Shown: positions 35,391 to 44,277 of the stretch, one piece after another | Layout of the letters: every line of letters starts with the position of its first letter | Numbering within the stretch: position 1 is the first letter of the stretch | Source of the DNA: Mytilus galloprovincialis | Lineage: Eukaryota > Mollusca > Bivalvia > Mytilida > Mytilidae | Length of the DNA: 64,000 nt | Assembly: GCF_965363235.1 (NCBI RefSeq) | Contig: NC_134841.1 | Coordinates: 39,213,440 to 39,277,439 of the forward strand | Reading direction: 5' to 3' | The notes under the pieces: generated by a model | The model's input: only the letters and a program-made list of their open reading frames with translations | Databases searched by the model: none | What the model was told of the DNA's origin: nothing | Made by a program: the position numbers and the translations under genes

Positions 35391-37010
35391 TCAATCGTCT
35401 AAACTTCTTTTTAGTGACTTTAGTAATGGATTAAGTTTCATTGTTCTGTTTTCGTTGTATCTTTTTATGTATTCTCGAACAAAAATTTGATAAACATTTA
35501 CCTTTGTCAATTTCTGATTAGATACATAATATGATTTGTATATGGAAAAACCTAAGATTGTTAGGAAATAATTCAGACCAAAATAATTTTTGTCAAAAAT
35601 TTTATATCCAAAGACTAATTGCTTTAATGATACTCTAAAATTTAAATTTGATTTTATCATTAACTCATGAATACTTTTCCAAAATTTTTCTAAAAATCGA
35701 CAAGAAATAAAAAAGTGGTTGTAATCTTCTTCTTCGTTACATACATTACATAGATTGTCATTCGTCTGTTTCCATTTAAACAATAATTGTTTTGTTGGTA
35801 ATATGAATTGTAAAAGTTTCCATCTATATATTTTTAATTTATTTTCTTCTAAATAATGAAACATGAAAACATATAGTTGGTTAATACTAAGGTTTTCATT
35901 AGTTTGTAAAATACGCATCCATTTGCTTACACCAATTGATGGTTCAGTTTTATCTTTACAAATTGACTTATATAATATATTTGTTGAAAAATTTGAAGCC
36001 TCAATGTAATTACCTTTCCAGATTAGTTTCTGTCTAGGAATATTTACAATACTTTTAATAGAACTCTCAGACTGTAACATCTGAAGCCAGTCTTTTGGAA
36101 TGGCTTTTTTTAAAATATTTATTTCTGCAATCCAATTAATCTTGCATTCTAATTTATCCAAAATAAAATGTTGAGATATATTGCCAGTGTCGTCTATAAT
36201 ATCATTGACAAATATCAAGTTACTCTTAATCCAATTTTCAAAAATAATAGTTTTATTTTTAAAATTAATCTGTTTGTTCCCCCAAATTACCTGTTTCCTT
36301 ACTTCTGTGAAGTTGGTAGGTTTTTTTGTTTGTCCACCGCCTGATATTACCCAACATTTAAATACTTCTCTATAAAATTCAGGAATATGTTTGATATAGT
36401 CCAGAATTTTCTTCTTTTCAAAATTCATCTTAAAAATTAACCAATTAATACCAACCACGCTGAGATATTTTAATGGAATCAACTTCCAGTTTGAAATATC
36501 ATTACTAATTAGTTTACTTACCCAAGATGCTTTTAGAGACATAAAATAACTTTGTATGTCGATCATTTGTAACCCCCCTTCTTCGTTTGACTTTATCATG
36601 GTATTTCTTTTAACCTTATCTGGTTTACCATCCCAGATGTATTTATAACATTTACTTTCTATGTCTTTTCTGAATTTCTCTGGAACTGTACAGGCACTTG
36701 CCAAAAATGTAAAAAGTGGTAAAACTAATGTTTTTATAATAAGAATTTTCCCGATTAAAGTTAAATTACGTTTCCCCCATAAATGAAATAGTTTATTCAT
36801 TTTCTCAATTTTATTCTCCCAGTTTAATTTTTCACATTCTTCTCTGTTATGACCAAAATATATTCCCAATGCTTTGACTGGTTTGTTTGTCCAATTAATC
36901 CCAGCTACCTTATCTTTACTATTTTTCAGTTTTCCTATCCATATACCCTCTGTTTTATTTTTATTCAAAGTTAACCCAGAAAATGATCCAAAAATTTCTA
37001 TTTCATTCAT
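35391..37010 (-). CDS. LINE ORF2, C-terminal part: thumb region and zinc-binding motif
   Basis: 539 codons. It starts in the palm with GSFSGLTLNKNKTEGIWIG, continues with RNLTLIGKILIIKTLVLPLF and KRNTMIKSNEEGGLQMIDI, typical of L1/Tx1 elements after the catalytic box. It ends with CNVCNEEEDYNHFFISC, the C-x2-C...H-x4-C zinc motif of RVT-associated C-termini. It is in a different frame from the segment before it. In an intact element it would be part of the ORF2 protein acting at the target site. Confidence 0.85.
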   Translation of the reverse strand: MNEIEIFGSFSGLTLNKNKTEGIWIGKLKNSKDKVAGINWTNKPVKALGIYFGHNREECEKLNWENKIEKMNKLFHLWGKRNLTLIGKILIIKTLVLPLFTFLASACTVPEKFRKDIESKCYKYIWDGKPDKVKRNTMIKSNEEGGLQMIDIQSYFMSLKASWVSKLISNDISNWKLIPLKYLSVVGINWLIFKMNFEKKKILDYIKHIPEFYREVFKCWVISGGGQTKKPTNFTEVRKQVIWGNKQINFKNKTIIFENWIKSNLIFVNDIIDDTGNISQHFILDKLECKINWIAEINILKKAIPKDWLQMLQSESSIKSIVNIPRQKLIWKGNYIEASNFSTNILYKSICKDKTEPSIGVSKWMRILQTNENLSINQLYVFMFHYLEENKLKIYRWKLLQFILPTKQLLFKWKQTNDNLCNVCNEEEDYNHFFISCRFLEKFWKSIHELMIKSNLNFRVSLKQLVFGYKIFDKNYFGLNYFLTILGFSIYKSYYVSNQKLTKVNVYQIFVREYIKRYNENRTMKLNPLLKSLKRSLDD

Positions 37011-38040
37011 AGCAGCTTCTTATTACTGAGAAATAAAGTAGTATCATCAGCTAATTGTGAAATTTTAATTCTATGATTTTTATTATCTAGTTTAACTACG
37101 AACCCTTTGATATCTCTGTTTTTTCGAAGTCTTAAAGCCATGATCTCCACGGATAAAACGAAAAGAAGAGCCGATAAGGGACACCCCTGCCTTATTCCTC
37201 TTGAGTTATGAAATATTTCTGAAATCCATCCATTATTAATAACACAAGTTTGTAACCCAGTATATAATGTTTTTACCCAGTTTATAAAAGATTCATTATC
37301 TCCAAAATGTTTCAAAGTGATTAACATAAAATCCCATTCTAAAGAATCAAAAGCTTTAGTAAAATCTACAAAAACTATTGCCCCTTCAATCGAAAATGCA
37401 TCCGCATAATCAATAATATCTTGAATTTGTCTCAAATTAAAACCAATAAATCTGTTTTTAATATATCCTGTTTGATCTTCATTAATAATTTTTGGTAGTA
37501 TCTTTTTTAAACGTTGCGCTAGAACAAATGACAATAGTTTTAAATCTACATTTAGTAAGGAAATTGGCCTATAATTATCTAATAATAAATGATCCCCCTT
37601 TTTGAATAATAATGTCAAAATACTAGTACGTTGTGAGTGTGATAGACTTCCTTTTTCATTACCAGTGTTTAAAACTTTGACTAGAAAATATCTTATTTTT
37701 TCCCAAAACATCTGATAAAATTCAACTGTTAGACCATCTAGCCCTGGTGCTTTATTTAATTTCATTGTATTAATAGCTGAAGTACATTCTTCAATTGTTA
37801 CTTCTCCGTCACAAACTGATTTGTCAACATTATTTGAATTATTTTCTAATTCAGTTTCACAAATATAATTTTCGACTAAATCTTTTTTTTGACATTTAGA
37901 ACTGTACAGTTTTTCATAGTATTGCTTAATTTTTGTTAATAAATCGGCCTGGTCTGTTGTTATATTTCCATTCTCGTCACTTAGTTTATTTATCGACCTT
38001 TTTACCTGTCTTTGTTTTTCTAAACCTAAAAAATATGCAT
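37007..38040 (-). CDS. LINE ORF2, reverse transcriptase core
   Basis: The open frame starts near 38040 and runs through NKAPGLDGLTVEFYQMFWEK, YRPISLLNVDLKLLSFVLAQ, FVDFTKAFDSLEWDFM, GIRQGCPLSALLFVLSVEI and QLADDTTLF (the catalytic LADD box). These are RT motifs 0-5 in order. It would copy the element's RNA primed from the nicked target. It is out of frame with the endonuclease segment upstream and the C-terminal segment downstream. Confidence 0.88.
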
Positions 38041-39174
38041 TATTTTTTCCCCATATTCAACCCATTTCTCCCTTGACCTAACCTGTGCACCTCTAGCTTT
38101 CTGCTCGTATATCTTACCTATTTTTAGTTCTAAATCTTTTATTTCTTCATCTAAATATGCATCTTCCTGTGGTAATGCATCTCTTAACTTATTTTTCTCT
38201 TCCAGGTTTTTTTCTAGTTCCCGACTTAATTCTCTGTTTGCCTTTGCTTTATTCTTACAATATGCTATGCTTACCTCCCTTATTTCTACTTTTAAAACGT
38301 CCCACAATAATTGACAATCGATATTATTATTTCCATTTGTATATTTATGAATAAGATTACTGATTATCTCTTTGTATTTTTCCTCTTTTAAAATAGAGTT
38401 GTTAATCTTCCAATATCCCTTACCTCTTTCTGACACACCAGTCCTTATACTTAAGAAAACGCTTTGATGATCAGTAGAATTAATTACAGCTGGTTTAATT
38501 TTACAATTTTCTACTAATGACTTAAAATCTGAGCCAATTAGTATCATGTCTATTCTACTTGCCTGAGTTTTATCTCTCCTCCGCCATGTATATTGTTCAA
38601 CGTTTGGATTCAAACATCTCCAGATATCGATTAGTTTGTTTGATTTTAACATTAATTTCAAACTATTTACTGGTTTTGAAATCTGACTATTTGGTCGTGT
38701 TGTTTTTCTATCTATAACATGTAAAGTATCATTGAAATCTCCCCCAATAATCGGTATACCGATACCAAATTCTTTTATATTATCACTTACCTTTTTAAAA
38801 AACGTATTTCTAGATGCTTTATAATTTGGTGCATATATACATACCAACGTAAATATTGTTTCGTCAATCTGTATATTGAGCAGAATTTCTCTCCCGTCAG
38901 CGTCTCGGTTTTCATTAATAACATTAACATTTAAACTACTCCTAATTAAAATAGCGACCCCCCTACTTGCTGTCGTGCCATGACTACAGAATAAATTAAA
39001 ATCTTTCTGTATCGACATTTCTTTACTTACTTTTTCGTCAAAATGCGTTTCTTGCAAAAAGGCAATGTCACATTTATGAGCTTTTAACCATTCGATAACC
39101 CTCTCTCTTTTATTCCTATTGTTTATACCATTTACATTGAGACTACATACATTTATTAAATTTTTTTGAACCAT
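38026..39174 (-). CDS. LINE ORF2, APE-type endonuclease
   Basis: The ATG at 39174 opens 382 codons. Endonuclease motifs in order: SLNVNGINN, CDIAFLQETHFDEK (catalytic Glu), GREILLN, IPIIGGDFNDTL, ASRIDMILIGSDF and STDHQSVFLSI (catalytic His). All are present, so the nickase domain looks whole. A charged linker (SRELEKNLEEKNKLRDALPQ) follows toward the RT. The stop is close to the boundary with the RT segment. Confidence 0.88.
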   Translation of the reverse strand: MVQKNLINVCSLNVNGINNRNKRERVIEWLKAHKCDIAFLQETHFDEKVSKEMSIQKDFNLFCSHGTTASRGVAILIRSSLNVNVINENRDADGREILLNIQIDETIFTLVCIYAPNYKASRNTFFKKVSDNIKEFGIGIPIIGGDFNDTLHVIDRKTTRPNSQISKPVNSLKLMLKSNKLIDIWRCLNPNVEQYTWRRRDKTQASRIDMILIGSDFKSLVENCKIKPAVINSTDHQSVFLSIRTGVSERGKGYWKINNSILKEEKYKEIISNLIHKYTNGNNNIDCQLLWDVLKVEIREVSIAYCKNKAKANRELSRELEKNLEEKNKLRDALPQEDAYLDEEIKDLELKIGKIYEQKARGAQVRSREKWVEYGEKIMHIF

Positions 39175-39442
39175 ATTGTGTTATCTAATTCAATTTTCAA
39201 ACATGTTACATAAATAAAAATACTACACTGTGAAATATATACAATACTTCTACATAGAAGTATCTCTTGTTTTCTTTTCAACATAAACATTATAAACAAT
39301 AACAGAATACTACAATTAAAATGTGTTTTGAATCCGGCATGCGAATTACGTCACTAGATTTAACGATGTGATACATAGCCTTGTCTGTATGTTTACCTAT
39401 CCGTGACCTTATTAATCTATTTAAATTCATGTTGAAGATAAG

Positions 39443-40519
39443 TTAGCCCTCTGGGCACGTGTTTTTGTTGTGTATTTTAAATAGTATCACGACTAGAAAT
39501 GTTATGATGATCATAAATAATAACTGTAAAACTGACGTTTCTAATTTGGATATTAATTCATATATATTATGTGTATTGAAATTTCGAAACCTTTGTGCGT
39601 ATAAGTATCCTAAAAGTGTTCGACTATCAGCGTTAAAGTGGATGTTTTTGTAGCGTATTTTTGCATTTGGATTTAACACTAAGCAAGTCGACAAATAAGC
39701 GATATAAGGTATTTCAATATCTTTTGACAAACAAGTGAAAAGTTGTAATTTGGAGCTTTGCCGCTGAGAAATTCTATGAGAAATTTGTGTATACATTTGT
39801 GTTGTGGTAAAATGAATTGCAACTAAAAATTCGTGTAAATATTGTAATATCAAACATTTCTGTGGTAACTGTAATGTAGTACAAGGTAAGACATTTTTTA
39901 TTACTATTTTATAGTTATTTAATTTAGTTCCAGTATCTTTAATGGATATTTGTTTTGATAGTCTTCTGATAGTTTTATTAGTTTCTATTCTTTCGTATTT
40001 CTTTAAAAAGAAAAGACAACCGTCACGCATGCAATCATCGACTTTTTTTAATTTACATGTATTCTTGTGTTCATAGAGTGTTACTATAAATACATTTGGT
40101 AAAAACCCGTCTAATACAAATATTTTAAATGGAATCACATAATACTTTGGTTTACCATTGCACATGTTGCAGTAGTAAAAAATAATGGAATACAGAGAAA
40201 TATTTTCCCTACATGTCTGATTTAAAGGCATACATAATTTGTTCAATTCGATTCTTTGTAGTCTACTTATAGCATACAACGTACACAGAATTAAAAATAA
40301 CTTTGGGAAAAACCAGTATATCAGTTGTTTGATGTTAAACACAAAATTGAACGAATTTACATACTCTATATCAACAAGACATAGTTTGTTCATTTTCTTA
40401 ACCAGTCTTCCTGTTATCATTTTATATACAACAACATATAATATTTTGGACATCAGTCTTGTATTTCTTATTAAATTTGTTTCATCAATCATTTTTACTC
40501 TACATTTGAGCTTAAACAT
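39443..40519 (-). CDS. Extra LINE ORF: 358-codon predicted two-pass membrane protein
   Basis: An uninterrupted frame between ORF1 and ORF2 of the LINE, same strand, with about 270-base spacers on both sides and an A-rich stretch just before the ATG. Visible features: a hydrophobic segment at residues 66-85 (LIYWFFPKLFLILCTLYAIS), a loop of about 240 residues with at least ten cysteines and N-x-S/T sites at 106 and 181, and a strongly hydrophobic segment at 329-347 (LLFMIIITFLVVILF) before a short basic tail. I do not recognise the family. Its intact length, next to a damaged ORF2, suggests it was under selection until recently. It could be a captured host membrane-protein gene, an accessory ORF of this LINE lineage, or chance, but a chance frame with this topology is unlikely. 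Function unknown. Confidence 0.7.
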   Translation of the reverse strand: MFKLKCRVKMIDETNLIRNTRLMSKILYVVVYKMITGRLVKKMNKLCLVDIEYVNSFNFVFNIKQLIYWFFPKLFLILCTLYAISRLQRIELNKLCMPLNQTCRENISLYSIIFYYCNMCNGKPKYYVIPFKIFVLDGFLPNVFIVTLYEHKNTCKLKKVDDCMRDGCLFFLKKYERIETNKTIRRLSKQISIKDTGTKLNNYKIVIKNVLPCTTLQLPQKCLILQYLHEFLVAIHFTTTQMYTQISHRISQRQSSKLQLFTCLSKDIEIPYIAYLSTCLVLNPNAKIRYKNIHFNADSRTLLGYLYAQRFRNFNTHNIYELISKLETSVLQLLFMIIITFLVVILFKIHNKNTCPEG

Positions 40520-40792
40520 TTTTTTTTTAAATTTTTTTTTTTAGTTTTTTTTTAGTTATGGTATATGTTAAAATAAGACACACAAATAATAAAACATACC
40601 AACAAAAATAAATATAGTTACATAGTAATAATCTTTTATGTTGTTGGAGGTCCATAAACATATTTTGAACTCTGCTTTTGAGCTGAGGCATTGTCATTGT
40701 TTAAATATTTTTTAATTATTTTTAGTATGATAAAAAAAATGTACTATTTTAAAATACTTGATAAGATTGTTATGATGTTAAACACACTTGTT

Positions 40793-42121
40793 TTATTTTG
40801 CTTTTGCTTTCTTTGGTCCATGACTGTCACTTGTTCTATCATGAAGTGCCTCTGGTGGTGTTGGAGGTGTATGACTATGAGTTCTAGAACCAAGACCTTT
40901 CTGGTTGTTTGGAGTTCTCATGAATTTGTCAATTATAGATTGTTGTGACCTTCCAGCGTTATCATCATTTGTTTTCTTTCCACTTTTCTTAGAGCCCAAT
41001 TTTCCTGTGTTGTGCTTCTCTTTAGTTTTACTTTGTTTTTCTGTTACAGGTTCGTCTTCATTGACTTCTGTATGTTCATCATCTTTGCTGTTTTCGTTTA
41101 CTTGTTCTGTATTTGTCTCTTCATGTTTATCATTGACTTCTTGTTCATTGCCATTATGAGTCTGTAGTTCTGTTGGACAGTCTATCATTTTGTGTCCACT
41201 TATGCTACATATCCTACAGACCCAATCATTTGGACAATTGTACATTACATGACCTGGTTTGAGACATTTGTGACACTTTTTGACACCTTCATAGCTCACT
41301 AAATTTGGTCTTCCCTGAAACTCGGGTTGACCTGAATGAAAAATTCTTGCTAGGTACTTCCCAATCTGAAGATTTCTTGGAATGGATTTTTCAAGTAACT
41401 TACTTATAACTAACCTATCCCCTGTTTCACAATTTGTTACTTTTCCATCAACCCTGAGTCTTTCTCGAGAAAAAGCCTGAATATTACACCCCTGTAAAGT
41501 TAAAGCACGATGAATCTGTCCATCATCCGCTGAAAGAGGAACGTTTTTCACTTTTATGCGTATCGTATCAGGTTGTAATAAGTTAGATGGATTATGGGGG
41601 TTTTGTGAATGCAAGGCGACCTGCCTGCCACGTAGGTTTATACCTTGCACTAACAGCGACAGTTTGTCTTCCTCATTATCCATGTAGATACGCCACATTT
41701 CTCTAATGCGTTGGATGCCTTTAATACATTCCGCGGGGACCTTTTCTCCGACAGCTTTATAAATTTCAACATTTGTTATCCACATAGACCGCTCCGGTTT
41801 CACAGAACCATGAACGTCGCTATCTTTAAGAAATATTGGTTTTACAAAATTACTTGAATTTGAAGCTGAAGCTGAAGTTGAGTTGGGATGATTGTCATTT
41901 GTATCATTTGTGGTGACATCGTTGTCATTGTTTTGTTCTGTGTTATTATTTTTTCCGGACAGTGCTTCACTGTAGGACGCCATTTTTTCTTTGTTTTGAT
42001 TTTGAGTTTTAAGTTCACTGTTATATTCTGTGTCTACACCATGTAGACCCTCAATCAACCTCTTAATTCTATCATTTGTCATTTTTCTACACATTGCTTC
42101 TACATCTTTATCCATTTTCAA
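40793..42121 (-). CDS. LINE ORF1: RNA-binding protein with two CCHC knuckles
   Basis: 442 codons, ATG at 42121. The middle holds an RRM-like region (VKNVPLSADDGQIHRALTLQ). Two CCHC knuckles follow: CHKCLKPGHVMYNC and CRICSISGHKMIDC, both C-x2-C-x4-H-x4-C. The C-terminal third is acidic and then basic (TEVNEDEPVTEKQSKTKEKH). This is the usual make-up of ORF1 proteins, which coat the element's RNA. The frame is intact. Confidence 0.88.
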   Translation of the reverse strand: MKMDKDVEAMCRKMTNDRIKRLIEGLHGVDTEYNSELKTQNQNKEKMASYSEALSGKNNNTEQNNDNDVTTNDTNDNHPNSTSASASNSSNFVKPIFLKDSDVHGSVKPERSMWITNVEIYKAVGEKVPAECIKGIQRIREMWRIYMDNEEDKLSLLVQGINLRGRQVALHSQNPHNPSNLLQPDTIRIKVKNVPLSADDGQIHRALTLQGCNIQAFSRERLRVDGKVTNCETGDRLVISKLLEKSIPRNLQIGKYLARIFHSGQPEFQGRPNLVSYEGVKKCHKCLKPGHVMYNCPNDWVCRICSISGHKMIDCPTELQTHNGNEQEVNDKHEETNTEQVNENSKDDEHTEVNEDEPVTEKQSKTKEKHNTGKLGSKKSGKKTNDDNAGRSQQSIIDKFMRTPNNQKGLGSRTHSHTPPTPPEALHDRTSDSHGPKKAKAK

Positions 42122-42199
42122 TTGTGTTTACCTTAATTTAACTATTTTTCTGGAGAGCTATCTCAGTTAGCCTTAACATACCAAGAACGGCAACTCTTT

Positions 42200-42214
42200 C
42201 AGATGTGCATTCTT
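42200..42214. repeat. Target-site duplication, 5' side of the LINE
   Basis: CAGATGTGCATTCTT, identical to 35155-35169. It fixes the LINE 5' end at 42199 and shows the element is not 5'-truncated. Confidence 0.88.
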
Positions 42215-42439
42215 AAAATTCTTCAAATCTTCAGTTAACAACTGCAGTAATATCAAAACCTTCGATTTTCTTCTTTTAACGCTATTATTTTCCATGAAAT
42301 ATCTAAAGCATCGTGTCGATAAATAGACTGTTTTCTTCAAAAATTGGAAACACAGATACAAATTCCTTGCTTTGAGTCATTCAAAATCTTATTTTTATCT
42401 AGAACAACATCGATTCCTAAAACACAATCATTTTTTTTC

Positions 42440-42610
42440 CAAACATTTTTTTTCCATTTACCTAAAATACCGGGGCTTTAGTCGGCTTTTGTATGCAATA
42501 GTTGGCTGTTGCTCCTTGAACTTTATAAAACAACACCAGCATCTGAGCAAAAATTTTATGAACTAGGATAATGTCAAAGAGCCTATCGTACTTTTAAATT
42601 TTTGATATGT
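42440..42610 (+). pseudogene. PLE reverse transcriptase remnant
   Basis: The text HQHLSKNFMN then DNVKEPIVL aligns with HQCLSRKLMNQGYVKERLVL of the 12-kb element, and the preceding bases align with its SRACSSYSDF region. Broken and short. Confidence 0.5.
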
Positions 42611-43330
42611 TTTTTTTATATTCAATACCTTTACTAGTTAGTCCTTTTGGTGTGAATCTGTATCTATATACATTTATGACGCCATTGTGTTATTGTGCCA
42701 TGATCTTTTTTTTTTTTTTTGTATTCATGTTTTCATTTTTTGCTTATTTAGTTTGTGTCGATTGACCATAGATTGTCTTAGGCTATTTTGTTTTTCATTT
42801 GTTGACATAATTGTTTGTTTTATAGTGATTTTGATTAGAGCTATTGACCCAGGGGTAGAAATAATATCAACGTTACATTTTTGTGTGTACTAGATGCGCA
42901 AAATTAATCGAAATCTAACTTTGCCAGTGGAAGTTTAAACCTTTGTTTCAAAAAAATATCCAAAAGGAAAAAGTATACATTTGTTTTGATTTTAATCAAT
43001 TTACATACAGGTATTACTTGCCTTTGTGTTTTTTGTTATAAAATTAAAAATTAAGCAATTTGAAAAGTTTCAATATCATAGAATAAAAATATAGTAAATG
43101 TATGCTAGATAAAGTGCCATAATCTATCAAAGCAACAGACAGGTAAATGCCTTAACCCCTAAAGGTTATTCACCACAACTCAACCGATTAAATCTTTCAC
43201 GTGTGTTGTATGCGCACCTGTGTGTGTGTGTTTGTTTGGCTCACATTAGAAGTCTTTTTGACATTTTATTTTCCTTTGACGTATATTTCAGTACAGAGTT
43301 TGAATAGACAACTGAGTGGTCAGTCCTGAA
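42611..43330. other. Intergenic, no gene seen
   Basis: T-rich sequence that may continue the PLE remnant 3' region for a few hundred bases, then plain AT-rich DNA with a short (GT)n run near 43220. Confidence 0.4.
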
Positions 43331-43369
43331 AGGAGTGTCACCACAACAAATGATGACTTTAAATATCAA

Positions 43370-43690
43370 TATAATGGACTTTGATGCGACTGTCATACAA
43401 GTGAGAGATTATCTAGCAATAAATAAAGGCAACAACAGTATACCGCTGTTCAAAACTCGTAAATCTATCGGCAAAAAACAAAATCGGGGTAACAAACTAA
43501 AACTGAGGGAAACGCATTAAATATAAGAGGAGAACAACGACACAAATTTAAAATGTACGTAACACACACAGCATATTCAAGTCAAGAATATGACAGTTGT
43601 TATCTATTCGTTTGGTGTGTTTGAGCTTTGATTTTGCGTTTTGAATTTTCCTCGGAGTTCAGTGTTTTTGTAATTTTACTTTTTACAATT
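43370..43690 (+). repeat. PLE-tail repeat (copy 5) split by another dispersed repeat
   Basis: The family motifs ATGGACTTTGATGCGACTGT and CATACAAGTGAGAG (43372-43410) and AATATGACAGTTGTTATCTA, CCTCGGAGTTCAGTG (43586-43665) are separated by the 'GTATACCGCTGTTCAAAACTC' repeat at about 43424-43556. The second repeat therefore inserted into the first. Confidence 0.55.
43424..43556 (+). repeat. 'GTATACCGCTGTTCAAAACTC' dispersed repeat, nested copy
   Basis: AGTATACCGCTGTTCAAAAC, AAAATCGGGGTAACAAACTA and GAGGGAAACGCATT are the same as at 5.64 kb with only a few differences. Confidence 0.6.
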
Positions 43691-43747
43691 ATAATATGTC
43701 TTGTTTTTATGCTTTTTAGTTGTTCTATTTAAGTTTAAATATTTTCG

Positions 43748-44277
43748 ATCTGACATGAATAAGTCGTATTGTCCAATCCTATTTTGCATTGAGTACTTCC
43801 TGTTATTTGAAACCATAGAGGTGCATCAAAACAACACGTGTTACACCATGGAATGATAAAAAATTACTTAATTTCTTAAAAAGGAAATCAATCACTGATA
43901 CCTATCTTTTTAATTAGAAACGATCATCGTTATAAATATTGTCATTAATTATCATTACTCATCCATCATTTGTGTTTCAAACACTAAAAATATGTTACTG
44001 TTCAGTATTCTAATCTGACATAAATAATTCGTATTGTCAAATCCTATTTTGCTTTGAGTACTTCCTTTTATTTGAAACCACAGAGGTGCATCAAAACAAC
44101 AAGTGTTACACCATGGAATGATAAAGAATTACTTAATTACTTAAAAAGGAAATCAATCACTGATACCTATCTTTTTAATTAGAAACGATCATCGTTATAA
44201 ATATTGTCATTCATTATCATTACTCATCCATCATTTGTGTTTCAAACACTAAAAATATGCTACTGTTCAGTATCCTA
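43748..44277 (+). repeat. 265-bp tandem duplication of the C1q gene 2 promoter and start codon
   Basis: Unit 1 is 43748-44012 and unit 2 is 44013-44277, with only a few mismatches (shared GTGCATCAAAACAAC, GGAAATCAATCACTGATACC, AGAAACGATCATCGTTATAA). Each unit has a TATAAATA (43931-43938 and 44196-44203) and an ATG about 54 bases later (43992 and 44257). In unit 1 the frame reads MLLFSILI and stops where unit 2 begins, so only unit 2 leads into the gene. Confidence 0.85.
44196..44203 (+). promoter_or_regulatory. TATA box of C1q gene 2
   Basis: TATAAATA, 54 bases before the ATG, inside the second promoter copy. An identical box lies at 43931-43938 in the first copy. Transcription would start near 44226. 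Confidence 0.55.

Larger units (their letters stand above)
35168..42199 (-). mobile_element. Full-length L1/Tx1-type LINE with an extra ORF
   Basis: Boundaries come from the 15-bp duplication CAGATGTGCATTCTT on both sides and a 19-base poly(A) at 35168-35186 with AATAAA at 35201-35206. Order in the reading direction: a 78-base 5' leader, ORF1 (42121-40793), an extra ORF (40519-39443), endonuclease (39174-38026), reverse transcriptase and zinc motif (about 38040-35391), 3' UTR. Motifs such as SGLTLNKNKTEGIWIG suggest the Tx1 side of the L1 group. ORF2 is spread over three frames, so about two breaks; otherwise the element is complete and looks young. Confidence 0.85.

Noticed and set aside
35158-35490. 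110-codon plus-strand frame
   Set aside because: It starts in the T-run that is the LINE poly(A) tail and runs antisense to LINE ORF2.
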